A stretch of DNA of 39,487 bases. Origin: Pseudobdellovibrionaceae bacterium (GTDB lineage Bacteria; Bdellovibrionota; FAC87; UBA2466). The notes below the pieces were generated by a model. It had not been told where the DNA came from. It searched no databases and saw only the letters and a program-made list of their open reading frames with translations. Positions 15,252 to 23,604 of the stretch are shown piece after piece. The translations under genes were made by a program, and so were the position numbers. The stretch is from the NCBI GenBank assembly GCA_023250715.1, contig JAHFAF010000012.1:1-39487 (forward strand). The letters are read 5' to 3'. Every line of letters begins with the position of its first letter. The stretch's first letter is position 1.

Positions 15252-16763
15252 TTACTTAAATCCCTCGAGAAAAAGTAAGAGCCCAGTCTCCTGAAACAAC
15301 TTTTCTTGGCGCTCGGAGTTTAAGCTTTTCAAGAATGGCCAATATTCCTTCAAGACCGCTTTCCTTTCCTTAGTTACTCTTTTCGGATCTCCCATTTCGA
15401 GTCGTGCGTCGCCAAGAGCATCCAACCTCTTCCTCATTTCCTCCAAAATCGGGACATCTTTTTCGTAGCTCATTTCGATCAAAGCGTCGGAGACGTTCCT
15501 CAGATTTCTGCGCGAGAGCCGAAACCTCTTTGGAAGTACTTTACCGAATGGCCGCACCCGTTGGAAAGATCCATTAGACTCCGGATCAAGACATTGAATT
15601 TCATCAAGTTTAGACGCGTAAGCGTTACAGATTTTTTCCGCCCACGCAAATAGGGGGCCGCCGCCTGAATAACTAGCGTAAGCGACCTTCTCGAGCCATT
15701 TACCGTCCTTGTCTTTAAAAATATAACAGTCCCAGTTATAGAGCTGCGTTGGAAAGCATACAGCGCTGCTTGTGGCTGCGGGTGTTCCGCTAGCTTCAAT
15801 CCATGCAAAAGGGTAATCCCACGCATCCTTCTTGGGGATGTATTGGTAGTCTTTATCATAAAGAGTTATCGTCCGCGCTCCGGCCGCGGTATCATCTACG
15901 ACGCGCTTTTCCACCGGTTTAGCCGCGTAAGCAGCCAAAAAATAGGATTGGAACCCTTTGAGCATGAATTCTCTTTTGATACGACAGTAGATTCCTTTTT
16001 TTCGTACCGACTGAACGTATGGTTTTTCTCGGCTCACTTTCACATACCTTTCGGTCACTGGAATGCTCGCCATAAAGCAATACCCCCCAAGCGCCTCGAA
16101 ATAAGTGGGCTCACCCAGAATATCTAAAGACCCGAAAAGAAGACCCTCTTCAATTTTCGAGTAATCACTCCCAATGATGGGTAACTTCCCCCACCAACCC
16201 AGGTCTTTTTCTTTCAAAGGAGATTGGTCGTCACCAAAGGGCGCTGGGAACCATTGGATTTCATATTCTCCCACACGATTTGTTTCCCGGAATTCAGATA
16301 TAGTGTTCCCCGTGGCTTTCAGATAATGCTTGTTATCGAAACGCCCTTGCAAAAGACTTTCTGGCAAAAGGGAGGGGGGATTTTCAGCATATTTAAGAGC
16401 ACGACAAAGGAACTTGTCTCCCAAAAGTCCGCAAACTTGATTATTTCCCAATGACAGAGAGTTCGCCTTGGCGAGTTCAGGATAGTACGAGACTCTTTTA
16501 TCCTTCCATGACCAGCAATAGAGCATGTTGTCATCTTGAGCACATTGCCCTTTTTCGGAGGAAACGATCTGAGAGATAGGTCCGATGTCGTAAAGAAAGT
16601 CTAAGGACTCCGTTTCTCCCGTTGGCCCAAGACAAAAAAGCTCCTTATCCTGGACTGCACAAAGATGCGTGAGTCCACCCGTGACGGAGGCGACGTGACC
16701 TGGCGCCGGTAAGCACATTAGAAAAAAGGCCAGGTACATCACTTTTTCATTCCAACTATTCAT
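15252..16763 (-). CDS. Secreted Cys-rich divergent RCC1-like protein with helical C-terminal region
   Basis: The ORF track extends to 16811, but ATG at 16763 (MNSWNEKVMYLAFFLMCLPAPGHVASV) has a strong SD (GGGAGG) and a signal peptide. RCC1-like units: GGLTHLCAVQDKELFCLG, SSEKGQCAQDDNMLYCWSW, LGNNQVCGLLGDKFLCRA. Confidence 0.7.
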   Translation of the reverse strand: MNSWNEKVMYLAFFLMCLPAPGHVASVTGGLTHLCAVQDKELFCLGPTGETESLDFLYDIGPISQIVSSEKGQCAQDDNMLYCWSWKDKRVSYYPELAKANSLSLGNNQVCGLLGDKFLCRALKYAENPPSLLPESLLQGRFDNKHYLKATGNTISEFRETNRVGEYEIQWFPAPFGDDQSPLKEKDLGWWGKLPIIGSDYSKIEEGLLFGSLDILGEPTYFEALGGYCFMASIPVTERYVKVSREKPYVQSVRKKGIYCRIKREFMLKGFQSYFLAAYAAKPVEKRVVDDTAAGARTITLYDKDYQYIPKKDAWDYPFAWIEASGTPAATSSAVCFPTQLYNWDCYIFKDKDGKWLEKVAYASYSGGGPLFAWAEKICNAYASKLDEIQCLDPESNGSFQRVRPFGKVLPKRFRLSRRNLRNVSDALIEMSYEKDVPILEEMRKRLDALGDARLEMGDPKRVTKERKAVLKEYWPFLKSLNSERQEKLFQETGLLLFLEGFK

Positions 16764-16776
16764 TTTCGTTCCTCCC

Positions 16777-18318
16777 TTAACTCGATTCCAATGATAAATA
16801 AAATCCCACAATCAACCCCATCAGGCCCGGCGTTTTAGTCTTCGGATAAGCTGCCATCCGCTCGAAATATGTCTTATGACGCTTTAGCATGTTACCAACA
16901 GCGCTAATCTCCATCGGATGAGGATCGGCTGCGAACTCACCAAGCGCAGCAACGATAGTATCAAGGGTGGCCTTATCATCTTTGCGCGGTAGAAATTTCC
17001 TATGGGAGTTCAATGCGGTGATCAATAACAGCACAGACATCTCCGCCCTCTTTTCATCCGGTGAAAAATCTTGGAGTGATTTAATTCCATTAGCCAAATT
17101 CATAATGGTAAGTTGGCGCAAAAAATTCGTGGGAATATCGTTTCGAAAGTTTGGGATTTCTACATTTTCTAAAACTGGCCTAAGTAAATTAGCAAAAAAA
17201 AGTTCAGTCCCTGGCTGGCCCGCGAGAACCTCTTTCGCCTTGGCCAACACGGCTGCGTCTCGGTCATATAGCAATTCATCAATCCTTCCCAAGGTGTCTG
17301 CCAGAAAAAGGTCTGAGAAATCAAAATAGCTCATCAGTGTGATCGATCCCCTCACGCTAAACGGCTGGTTTGTCTCTCCAGCTTTCGTACATCGAATAGT
17401 TCCAGTATTTGTCACCAAACAGATCTCCTGTCCCACCATAACAGGCTTCGAGATGTCCGTTGGGGGTAGCGCAATAGTGGTGAGTGCGTTTTGACAAAGA
17501 GTTTCATTGGGATAACGACGAAAGCATTTTGAATCCGGGGCCCTTGCTGTCACCCCACATTGGATCGTCCGTTCATCCAAAGAACGAATACAAAAAGCTC
17601 CGTGAGTGTCCGAAAAGATCGGAGAAATATCCGCTGAGAGATTTCCTCTAAAAAAGGTGGAGAATTTCGGATGTTGAGGAAGGCCCTCCAGCCCCTCCTC
17701 CAGCCCAGTGAGATCGGAGCAGGAAAAATGGCCTGTAAAGACGGGCTTCTGTGGTTGAACGCAGAGCGAATTTCCAACAATTAAGGGTTTTACGTCTGGT
17801 GCCAGACCACTGACCGCGTAAGACGCCTTTTCTTTGCCGTTGATTCTCCCCGTACAAAGCAAGCGAGTTGCGGCTGCATCTTCAAAACGGCAGGTAAATG
17901 ACGCTCCCACCAAAGAATCGCTGGTTGCTAACCCCGTTATTGGTGCAAAAGTGTGTTCGACGCAGGAGACTCTCCCTGATTTTTTTCCGCAAGCGTGGTT
18001 TTCTGTGACGTGGATATTACTAATCTCTGTAAACTCCGGGTGGGAATCTAATATCTCGGGGGCTCCCCATTTCCAACAATGCAACGCAAGCGAATCGCGA
18101 ACACATTGAACCGAATCAGTTGAGAAGGTGGCTAGGGGAAGAGTGAACTGTGGAAGCCTTTCCTTCGCTAACGGAACTCCCTTTTCCCAGCATTTGAACC
18201 CATCGGCATCGATCGCACATACTCGATTGGTACCCCCCGTAAAGTGAAGCCACTTAGCGACGGCGCCATAAGCTCCGCTCGGCTGCAATATTAGAAACAC
18301 GGAAAAGAGCAACTTCAC
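16777..18318 (-). CDS. Secreted Cys-rich divergent RCC1-like protein, paralog of the downstream gene
   Basis: 513-aa ORF with signal peptide (MKLLFSVFLILQPSGAYG). RCC1-like units GGTNRVCAIDADGFKCWEKG, STDSVQCVRDSLALHCWKWG, VTENHACGKKSGRVSCVEH. ATGA overlap with the upstream gene. Confidence 0.72.
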   Translation of the reverse strand: MKLLFSVFLILQPSGAYGAVAKWLHFTGGTNRVCAIDADGFKCWEKGVPLAKERLPQFTLPLATFSTDSVQCVRDSLALHCWKWGAPEILDSHPEFTEISNIHVTENHACGKKSGRVSCVEHTFAPITGLATSDSLVGASFTCRFEDAAATRLLCTGRINGKEKASYAVSGLAPDVKPLIVGNSLCVQPQKPVFTGHFSCSDLTGLEEGLEGLPQHPKFSTFFRGNLSADISPIFSDTHGAFCIRSLDERTIQCGVTARAPDSKCFRRYPNETLCQNALTTIALPPTDISKPVMVGQEICLVTNTGTIRCTKAGETNQPFSVRGSITLMSYFDFSDLFLADTLGRIDELLYDRDAAVLAKAKEVLAGQPGTELFFANLLRPVLENVEIPNFRNDIPTNFLRQLTIMNLANGIKSLQDFSPDEKRAEMSVLLLITALNSHRKFLPRKDDKATLDTIVAALGEFAADPHPMEISAVGNMLKRHKTYFERMAAYPKTKTPGLMGLIVGFYLSLESS

Positions 18319-19805
18319 GGATATTCCACCTTCAGCTCGTCAATTCTGTTTTCCACCTGACGCAGTGTCTTTTTGAGCGCGATCGTTTTTTCTGAATCTA
18401 TATTAAGAAGAATCGCCCAGTCGTCCTTATAGGAACTACGTAAACGGGCGACATCCGAGGAATAGATCACTCGCCATTCGAGTTTCATTAATCTTGCAAG
18501 AAATCCCAGTTCCCGAAACAGCGACTTGGTGGATTCCTTCTTAATGAAGGGGGCCAGGGATAAGAGGCTAGCTTCCATAGTAGTCGCGTAAGCCTGAAAG
18601 TCGGCCGCGCTTTTCGAGTCCGGTTCATCGCCCATTGCGATCTCGACGCTAATCAGTTTAGGATCCTTGCGTTTTACGAAATAATCTTCGACGGAGTGAA
18701 TGGGCTCAGTACTCAACTTTCCCTTTCCCACCCTCTTGAAGAAGAAGGGAATCTTTATTGGGGTAAAACGGGTCCGGTTCTTCACGCCAGCGAACCATTC
18801 TTTGAGAGGGGAATGGTACAGTTTTGTTTTTCCCTCTGAATAATCATTGCGATCGATGGTCAATAAACAGTCCGTTTTCAAATCTAGAACCCCGCCTCCG
18901 ACACCGTCACCACCACCAACCCCATCGCCTCCGCCCACTCCATCTCCCCCGCCAATCTTGAAAGTCGCTTCTGTCCTTTTGCAATTTGAAACCTGGAATT
19001 GCAGACCTTGCGTATGGAAGATAGTTTCTCTTCTCGCCTGCTCCTCAGGATTCCACATGAAGTAAGGGCGATACTCTGAAGGCAGGAAGAAATATTCCGC
19101 AAGCCATTCTGAGACCACATGGCTAGGCAATAGAATAGGTTGGTTTTCGACCACCTTTGATTCCGGTGAAAAGAAGGCCACCTCCGATTCATCGATGGAA
19201 ACCAACTTTCTTAACTGACGCGTTAAGAACCCGTACACCAGGTCGCCTCCCGGTGAAAACACAGGCCCCCCGCTCATACCGAACTCCGCGAACCCCATTC
19301 CCAATAGAACTACCTTACTCAGAAGGGGAAAGCCGTGGAGAGACGTTTGTGGAATCAGAACATAACCCCTTTTGTTATGGATGAGTTCTGTTTCGGTAAA
19401 GGAGGCAAATCCCGTAATCACGACCTTCTCATTTTCTTCGAAGAGATGATCCTTCGCGAGCACTTCGAGAGTGGGAAGATCCGTCGACGGGTATCCCGGG
19501 GGGTCTACTTCGTATAGCGCGAGATCATTTCCCGCTTCCGCCGCCAAAAATCGCAGTTTCTTTCGCTCTAGGTTAATATCTGAAAATTCTGCGCAATAAT
19601 CGGTGTTCTCACGAAGTAAGACGGCGTGGCCTGCCCCCAATACGTATTCTTTGTTATCCCGTTGAAAGCGAAACCCACTTCCTTTCCACTTGAGATCGGA
19701 GGTCTCGCAAAGGCCTGAATGGGTCTTTACGATCGCAAGATCCGAAATAGGTACGGCAATCACCGGAAAGGCAACTATCAACGCGAATAAGGCGATATGT
19801 CTCAT
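18315..19805 (-). CDS. Secreted trypsin-like serine protease with GGGDGV-repeat insertion and helical C-terminus
   Basis: Start at 19805 (MRHIALFALIVAFPVIAVP) with SD GGAGG. Triad candidates: His in VLGAGHAVL, Asp in GNDLALYEV, Ser in FGMSGGPVFSPGGDLVYG. ATGA overlap with the upstream gene. Confidence 0.82.
   Translation of the reverse strand: MRHIALFALIVAFPVIAVPISDLAIVKTHSGLCETSDLKWKGSGFRFQRDNKEYVLGAGHAVLLRENTDYCAEFSDINLERKKLRFLAAEAGNDLALYEVDPPGYPSTDLPTLEVLAKDHLFEENEKVVITGFASFTETELIHNKRGYVLIPQTSLHGFPLLSKVVLLGMGFAEFGMSGGPVFSPGGDLVYGFLTRQLRKLVSIDESEVAFFSPESKVVENQPILLPSHVVSEWLAEYFFLPSEYRPYFMWNPEEQARRETIFHTQGLQFQVSNCKRTEATFKIGGGDGVGGGDGVGGGDGVGGGVLDLKTDCLLTIDRNDYSEGKTKLYHSPLKEWFAGVKNRTRFTPIKIPFFFKRVGKGKLSTEPIHSVEDYFVKRKDPKLISVEIAMGDEPDSKSAADFQAYATTMEASLLSLAPFIKKESTKSLFRELGFLARLMKLEWRVIYSSDVARLRSSYKDDWAILLNIDSEKTIALKKTLRQVENRIDELKVEYP
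18892..18953 (-). repeat. Tandem hexapeptide-coding repeat (GGGDGV)x3-GGG
   Basis: Translation ...KIGGGDGVGGGDGVGGGDGVGGGVLDL. 18-bp units encoded with different synonymous codons. Confidence 0.9.
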
Positions 19806-21712
19806 AATGAGGCCTCCAAGACTTTTGAATGATATCTGGTATGTCTTCCCTTTCCCTCGCGATCGACCAACCCCTTTTCGATCCAACTGGAAAGAATACG
19901 ATTCATGCTGCTTCGTGGTTTCTTGAATTTAAGTTCCAATTCATTACGACTTTGAAAGCCCTGCCAAACGGGCCGTGGAACCACCCCGGCCACCAAGCGC
20001 TCTGCAGATGAGCTAGAAACTAATTTTTTAGAATTTGGAAAGTATCCCGACATCTGCGCCTCATGCGGCCTTCGTTTAAAATCGCAGATACACCAATCAC
20101 CCTCTCCGATAACGAAACCCGCCTTCACACGAAACGTGAAAGTTTCCGGCATTATTTTCTTGAGGCGCGAAAGCAAATTAGAGACCTTGCCACCATGGTC
20201 CAAAAAATCGAACCGAGAAATGTCGAAGACATGCCTTGAAAATTCCTCCAAACTTACAGTGCCCCTTTTCTTTAGGAGGTCCAACGCAAGGACCGCGGAT
20301 TTGGAAATATGATTTCTTCCCTGCCTATCAGTAATTTGATGAAGCGTAAGATCAATGAGGATAATCCTAGCAGGAAAATTCGATGGGACTTTATCTATCA
20401 AAGAACGCAAGGACTCTACGAGAGAAGCAAGACACGTGGGCGCCACTTTGTTGGAGGAAAGAGCAGACTCTATCAATGAACGAAAGAGTAGCTCATCGGA
20501 ACTCCATAAGGGGCTACTCTTGAGATTAAAAAGATACTCGTCAGATTTTGCTATATCTCCGTCTCGCAATGCGACAAACAATTGGATAAAGAGATATTCG
20601 TACTGGAGCAAGGAGTAGCCGGGATTTTCCTTTGATTGGAATAGGGACAAGACTTCTTCGATCTTTGCCTCGCTTTTCGAATCGAAGAGACCAACCCAGC
20701 TGAGAGCATTTCGAATGAGATAATAGTCTTCCCAGGTGGTACGGTGGGACCAATCTAAGTCCAAGTTTTCCACTAGAACCGCGACTTTGAGAAACGGAAA
20801 CTGATTCGGAGCGCAAAGCCATTTCCAAACCCACGAGTAGAGGCGATCCACATGCTCAGATGGCTTGATAATCCTCAGATCATCGGGATGAAAAATACCC
20901 GCTAATGTTCGAAAACGGTAAGCACAGTAATCGATGGTACAACAAGCCCCCGCCAACTCACCCAGAAACTCCCCGCCTGTATCGGCACGATAGCCGGCGT
21001 GGTAAGGAAGCGACTGAAGCCATTCAACGTAATAGGTGGGCTGCTCGACGCCTGAGCCAGCCCCCTCCAAACCTATCTCGATCGCCTTTCTGATCTCGCC
21101 CTTACGAAAAAACAGCCTTTGCTTCAACGCCTTGAGCTGAGATAGGACTTTTGAAACTGTCTTCTTATCCTTTATACCCGATAGAAGGGTCTCGATCTCC
21201 TCTAGTTTGTCATTATAAGGAATCCCCAGGTTCTCTTTGCACAAAACAATGTTGGTCTTCGCGCAGAGTTTCTGAAAAATTGTGGGAGCTTGTCTCTCCC
21301 ATTGAACCAAACTCTCAAATGCCGAGTAGTACTCACCACGACCAAAATCCAACATTGCCTTTTCGTATGAGTAGTAACAATGACTCATCAAGTCTATTTG
21401 TCTTGAGTTTCTTTCGACCTTTTCGAGCATTTCTTTCGAGTAATGATGGGCTTTGTTCGACCTCGCTAAAGAGGAGCTGAGCAGAAGAAGATCAACAATA
21501 CTTTCTCGGTTTGGGGATTTTAGCAACAATTGCACTTCCGCCTCAGAGAGGCTTCCAAGCGGGATTTGTAGTTCCTGTTTGAGCTTCGACAAGAGAGGGA
21601 GACAAGTATCGAAGTCATGATTGATCTTTAGCTCCCATGCTCGATCAATTTCCGCCGCAAGCTTAAGGGACGATTTTTCCCGTGTGGGTGCCACTTCAAT
21701 TCTCGAACTCAA
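19802..21712 (-). CDS. Helical (TPR-like) protein with C-terminal winged-helix/HTH-like segments; putative regulator
   Basis: 636 aa with no signal peptide. Long all-helical body. C-terminus 'SAVLALDLLKKRGTVSLEEFSRHVFDISRFDFLDHGGKVSNLLSRLKKIMP...' and 'SRNELELKFKKPRSSMNRILSSWIEKGLVDREGKGRHTRYH' both read as winged helix folds. Confidence 0.6.
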   Translation of the reverse strand: MSSRIEVAPTREKSSLKLAAEIDRAWELKINHDFDTCLPLLSKLKQELQIPLGSLSEAEVQLLLKSPNRESIVDLLLLSSSLARSNKAHHYSKEMLEKVERNSRQIDLMSHCYYSYEKAMLDFGRGEYYSAFESLVQWERQAPTIFQKLCAKTNIVLCKENLGIPYNDKLEEIETLLSGIKDKKTVSKVLSQLKALKQRLFFRKGEIRKAIEIGLEGAGSGVEQPTYYVEWLQSLPYHAGYRADTGGEFLGELAGACCTIDYCAYRFRTLAGIFHPDDLRIIKPSEHVDRLYSWVWKWLCAPNQFPFLKVAVLVENLDLDWSHRTTWEDYYLIRNALSWVGLFDSKSEAKIEEVLSLFQSKENPGYSLLQYEYLFIQLFVALRDGDIAKSDEYLFNLKSSPLWSSDELLFRSLIESALSSNKVAPTCLASLVESLRSLIDKVPSNFPARIILIDLTLHQITDRQGRNHISKSAVLALDLLKKRGTVSLEEFSRHVFDISRFDFLDHGGKVSNLLSRLKKIMPETFTFRVKAGFVIGEGDWCICDFKRRPHEAQMSGYFPNSKKLVSSSSAERLVAGVVPRPVWQGFQSRNELELKFKKPRSSMNRILSSWIEKGLVDREGKGRHTRYHSKVLEASL

Positions 21713-22472
21713 CGATTTTCTTGTTACCGAACTTGTCTAGGTAGATATCGTTCAGGCCCTCGATCTCCAGAACAATGATGTAGGGAACAGTAGCTGTGGA
21801 GGGGACTTTACGAAACTCCTCATAGAGCTCATTCCGGATCGCAACACTTACTGTAAGGGCTTCATCAAAGGTCTTGGGAACATCTCCTTCATTGGCCTCG
21901 GCGGCTGCGATCACGTCCGCCACTCTATTTTTTACTGATTCAATTTTATTCTGAAAACCTCGGGCGACATCGTGCCGTTCTAGGTCCATTAAAAGACTGA
22001 GAATATTGGTAAATGTCGATAGAGTGTGTTGAGTAATGTAGATTTTTTTCAGGCCTTGGTTTTGGGCAATTTTTTCGGTGAATCGGAGTAATTTATCTAG
22101 AAGAAAACCCGTTTTCCTTGAGGAGATTTCCGAAAAATAGGCTTTGTGAGCCCGGTAATTGTAAATGAGATTTTGAAATTCTTGGAAAGTCTCCGCATGA
22201 CCAATTCCTTTTTCCTTGTCCTCAATTAGATCGAAGACTCGTTTCGAGCTTCCTCTTAGTACGAGAAGCTTTGGCTGATCGGCTCGTTTTACAAAGCCAC
22301 GGACATAGTCAATGACCCTAATCTGCCGGGAAACACAATCCCGAGAATCCATGCACTGAAACTCGGAACTCCCTTCCTCTGGGGTTGGAGGGAGATCCAA
22401 TTTCAGCTCATCCCCAGAGGCCAAGCGAGAAAATAGAATCAGCCCCAACATCAAGAATGCTTGTGCTTTCAT
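21696..22472 (-). CDS. Exported helical protein of unknown function, first gene of the operon
   Basis: ORF extends to 22523, but MKAQAFLMLGLILFSRLASGDELKL at 22472 is a signal peptide and the likely start. A Cys pair follows (FQCMDSRDCVSR). 17-bp overlap with the next gene. Confidence 0.65.
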   Translation of the reverse strand: MKAQAFLMLGLILFSRLASGDELKLDLPPTPEEGSSEFQCMDSRDCVSRQIRVIDYVRGFVKRADQPKLLVLRGSSKRVFDLIEDKEKGIGHAETFQEFQNLIYNYRAHKAYFSEISSRKTGFLLDKLLRFTEKIAQNQGLKKIYITQHTLSTFTNILSLLMDLERHDVARGFQNKIESVKNRVADVIAAAEANEGDVPKTFDEALTVSVAIRNELYEEFRKVPSTATVPYIIVLEIEGLNDIYLDKFGNKKIVEFEN

Positions 22473-22492
22473 TACCAGATGCTTATGAAAAC

Positions 22493-22507
22493 TGACACTT
22501 TGTGTCA
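22493..22507. promoter_or_regulatory. Perfect palindromic operator candidate TGACAC-TTT-GTGTCA, overlapping a candidate -35 (TTGACA)
   Basis: Exact 6-3-6 inverted repeat 21 bp upstream of the likely start at 22472. On the minus strand TTGACA-N17-TAAGCA is a weak promoter match. Confidence 0.6.
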
Positions 22508-22598
22508 ATTCATTACTTCTCACTTCTTCTCACAACCGGTTCTTTTCTATCAAGAGCCCTGGAGGGGGAAAGGAAATGACCTCTCCCCCGAGTTACAA

Positions 22599-23387
22599 CT
22601 ACTCCAATTCTTCTTTGATCGCATAGCGCAAAGCTAGAAGATCAATGGCCTTTCTATCGAGGAATTTTGTTCTCAACAGACGGTCAATGACCGGCCGACT
22701 GTAGTTAATCGCTTCCAGCACAGCCTTTAGTTGAACGCGGACTTCGTGCTTTTCACTTTGTCCAACCGATGCGGCGTACAAACTCGATGCTGCCATTTTT
22801 ACGGGCAGCATGTAGGGGACATACTCAAGCTTCACGTCGAGATGGGGCTCAATCTGCTCCACCTTCCTGATGACAGCTTCCGCTAGAGCGGAGATGATCT
22901 TCGAGTAGGCATGGTAACGAATCTCGTGCTTGTAAATATTTGGATCGAACGCATCATCGAGATCTTCTGCGATTTGCAGAGACTGAGTTACCTTAACATC
23001 GAGAACTCTCACCTCTCCACCGTCGACATGGCGAAATTCAAGGGAATGTACCACTTCATTGATCGCAACGGCATAACTTGGATCGCTGGCAGGTATTAGC
23101 AATGTTGGATGTTTACGATTTCCATTCACCCACACCTCAATTTTGGCCTGGCGATTTAACGCCTCTGCCTGAACGAACGCCGTCTTCACTTTTCGCCAAC
23201 CTTTTTCTAATTCAACTACCTTGACGCTACCCGGGGGCAGATTGAACTTTCCCGATGGCACAGTCACAGTCTCGAACTTCTCTCTCTCTGTGAAAGTCTC
23301 CTCCTCCGCGCTTGCAAAACCCGGTGTCAAAAGGAAAAGGAACGCGGTCAAAAAGACCAAATTTTTAGTTACCGTTTTGAACTTCAT
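22599..23387 (-). CDS. Exported protein of unknown function
   Basis: Likely start at 23387 (MKFKTVTKNLVFLTAFLFLLTPGFASAEEE) with SD AAGGAG. The ORF track start at 23450 is probably too far upstream. Confidence 0.7.
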   Translation of the reverse strand: MKFKTVTKNLVFLTAFLFLLTPGFASAEEETFTEREKFETVTVPSGKFNLPPGSVKVVELEKGWRKVKTAFVQAEALNRQAKIEVWVNGNRKHPTLLIPASDPSYAVAINEVVHSLEFRHVDGGEVRVLDVKVTQSLQIAEDLDDAFDPNIYKHEIRYHAYSKIISALAEAVIRKVEQIEPHLDVKLEYVPYMLPVKMAASSLYAASVGQSEKHEVRVQLKAVLEAINYSRPVIDRLLRTKFLDRKAIDLLALRYAIKEELE

Positions 23388-23604
23388 GGAACTCTCCTTA
23401 GTTAAAAGTTTTTCCGTTGCCAGAATGGGGGGGCGAGGAGGCAGACTCAAGCAGTAAGAATATTTCTTGAGAAGAACGTGAGAAGAAAGAGGGAAAGTAG
23501 ATGGATCGGTTTATCCGTTTTAGAGCTCATAATGGCGTGGCGCGAAACATCATTAGTTGTTAACGGTTGAAGACGGGTAAGGAGAGCAGTAAATTCCCAG
23601 GAAT

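Noticed and set aside
16763-16811. Apparent 35-bp overlap between the two RCC1-like genes
   Set aside because: Caused by the ORF caller's upstream start; the ATG at 16763 has a better SD and signal peptide, giving a 13-bp gap.
15252-22507. Interpretation of the protease operon as an anti-phage defence system
   Set aside because: Trypsin plus TPR-like proteins occur in conflict systems, but here four of five products carry signal peptides and no nucleotide-sensing or effector NTPase is present.
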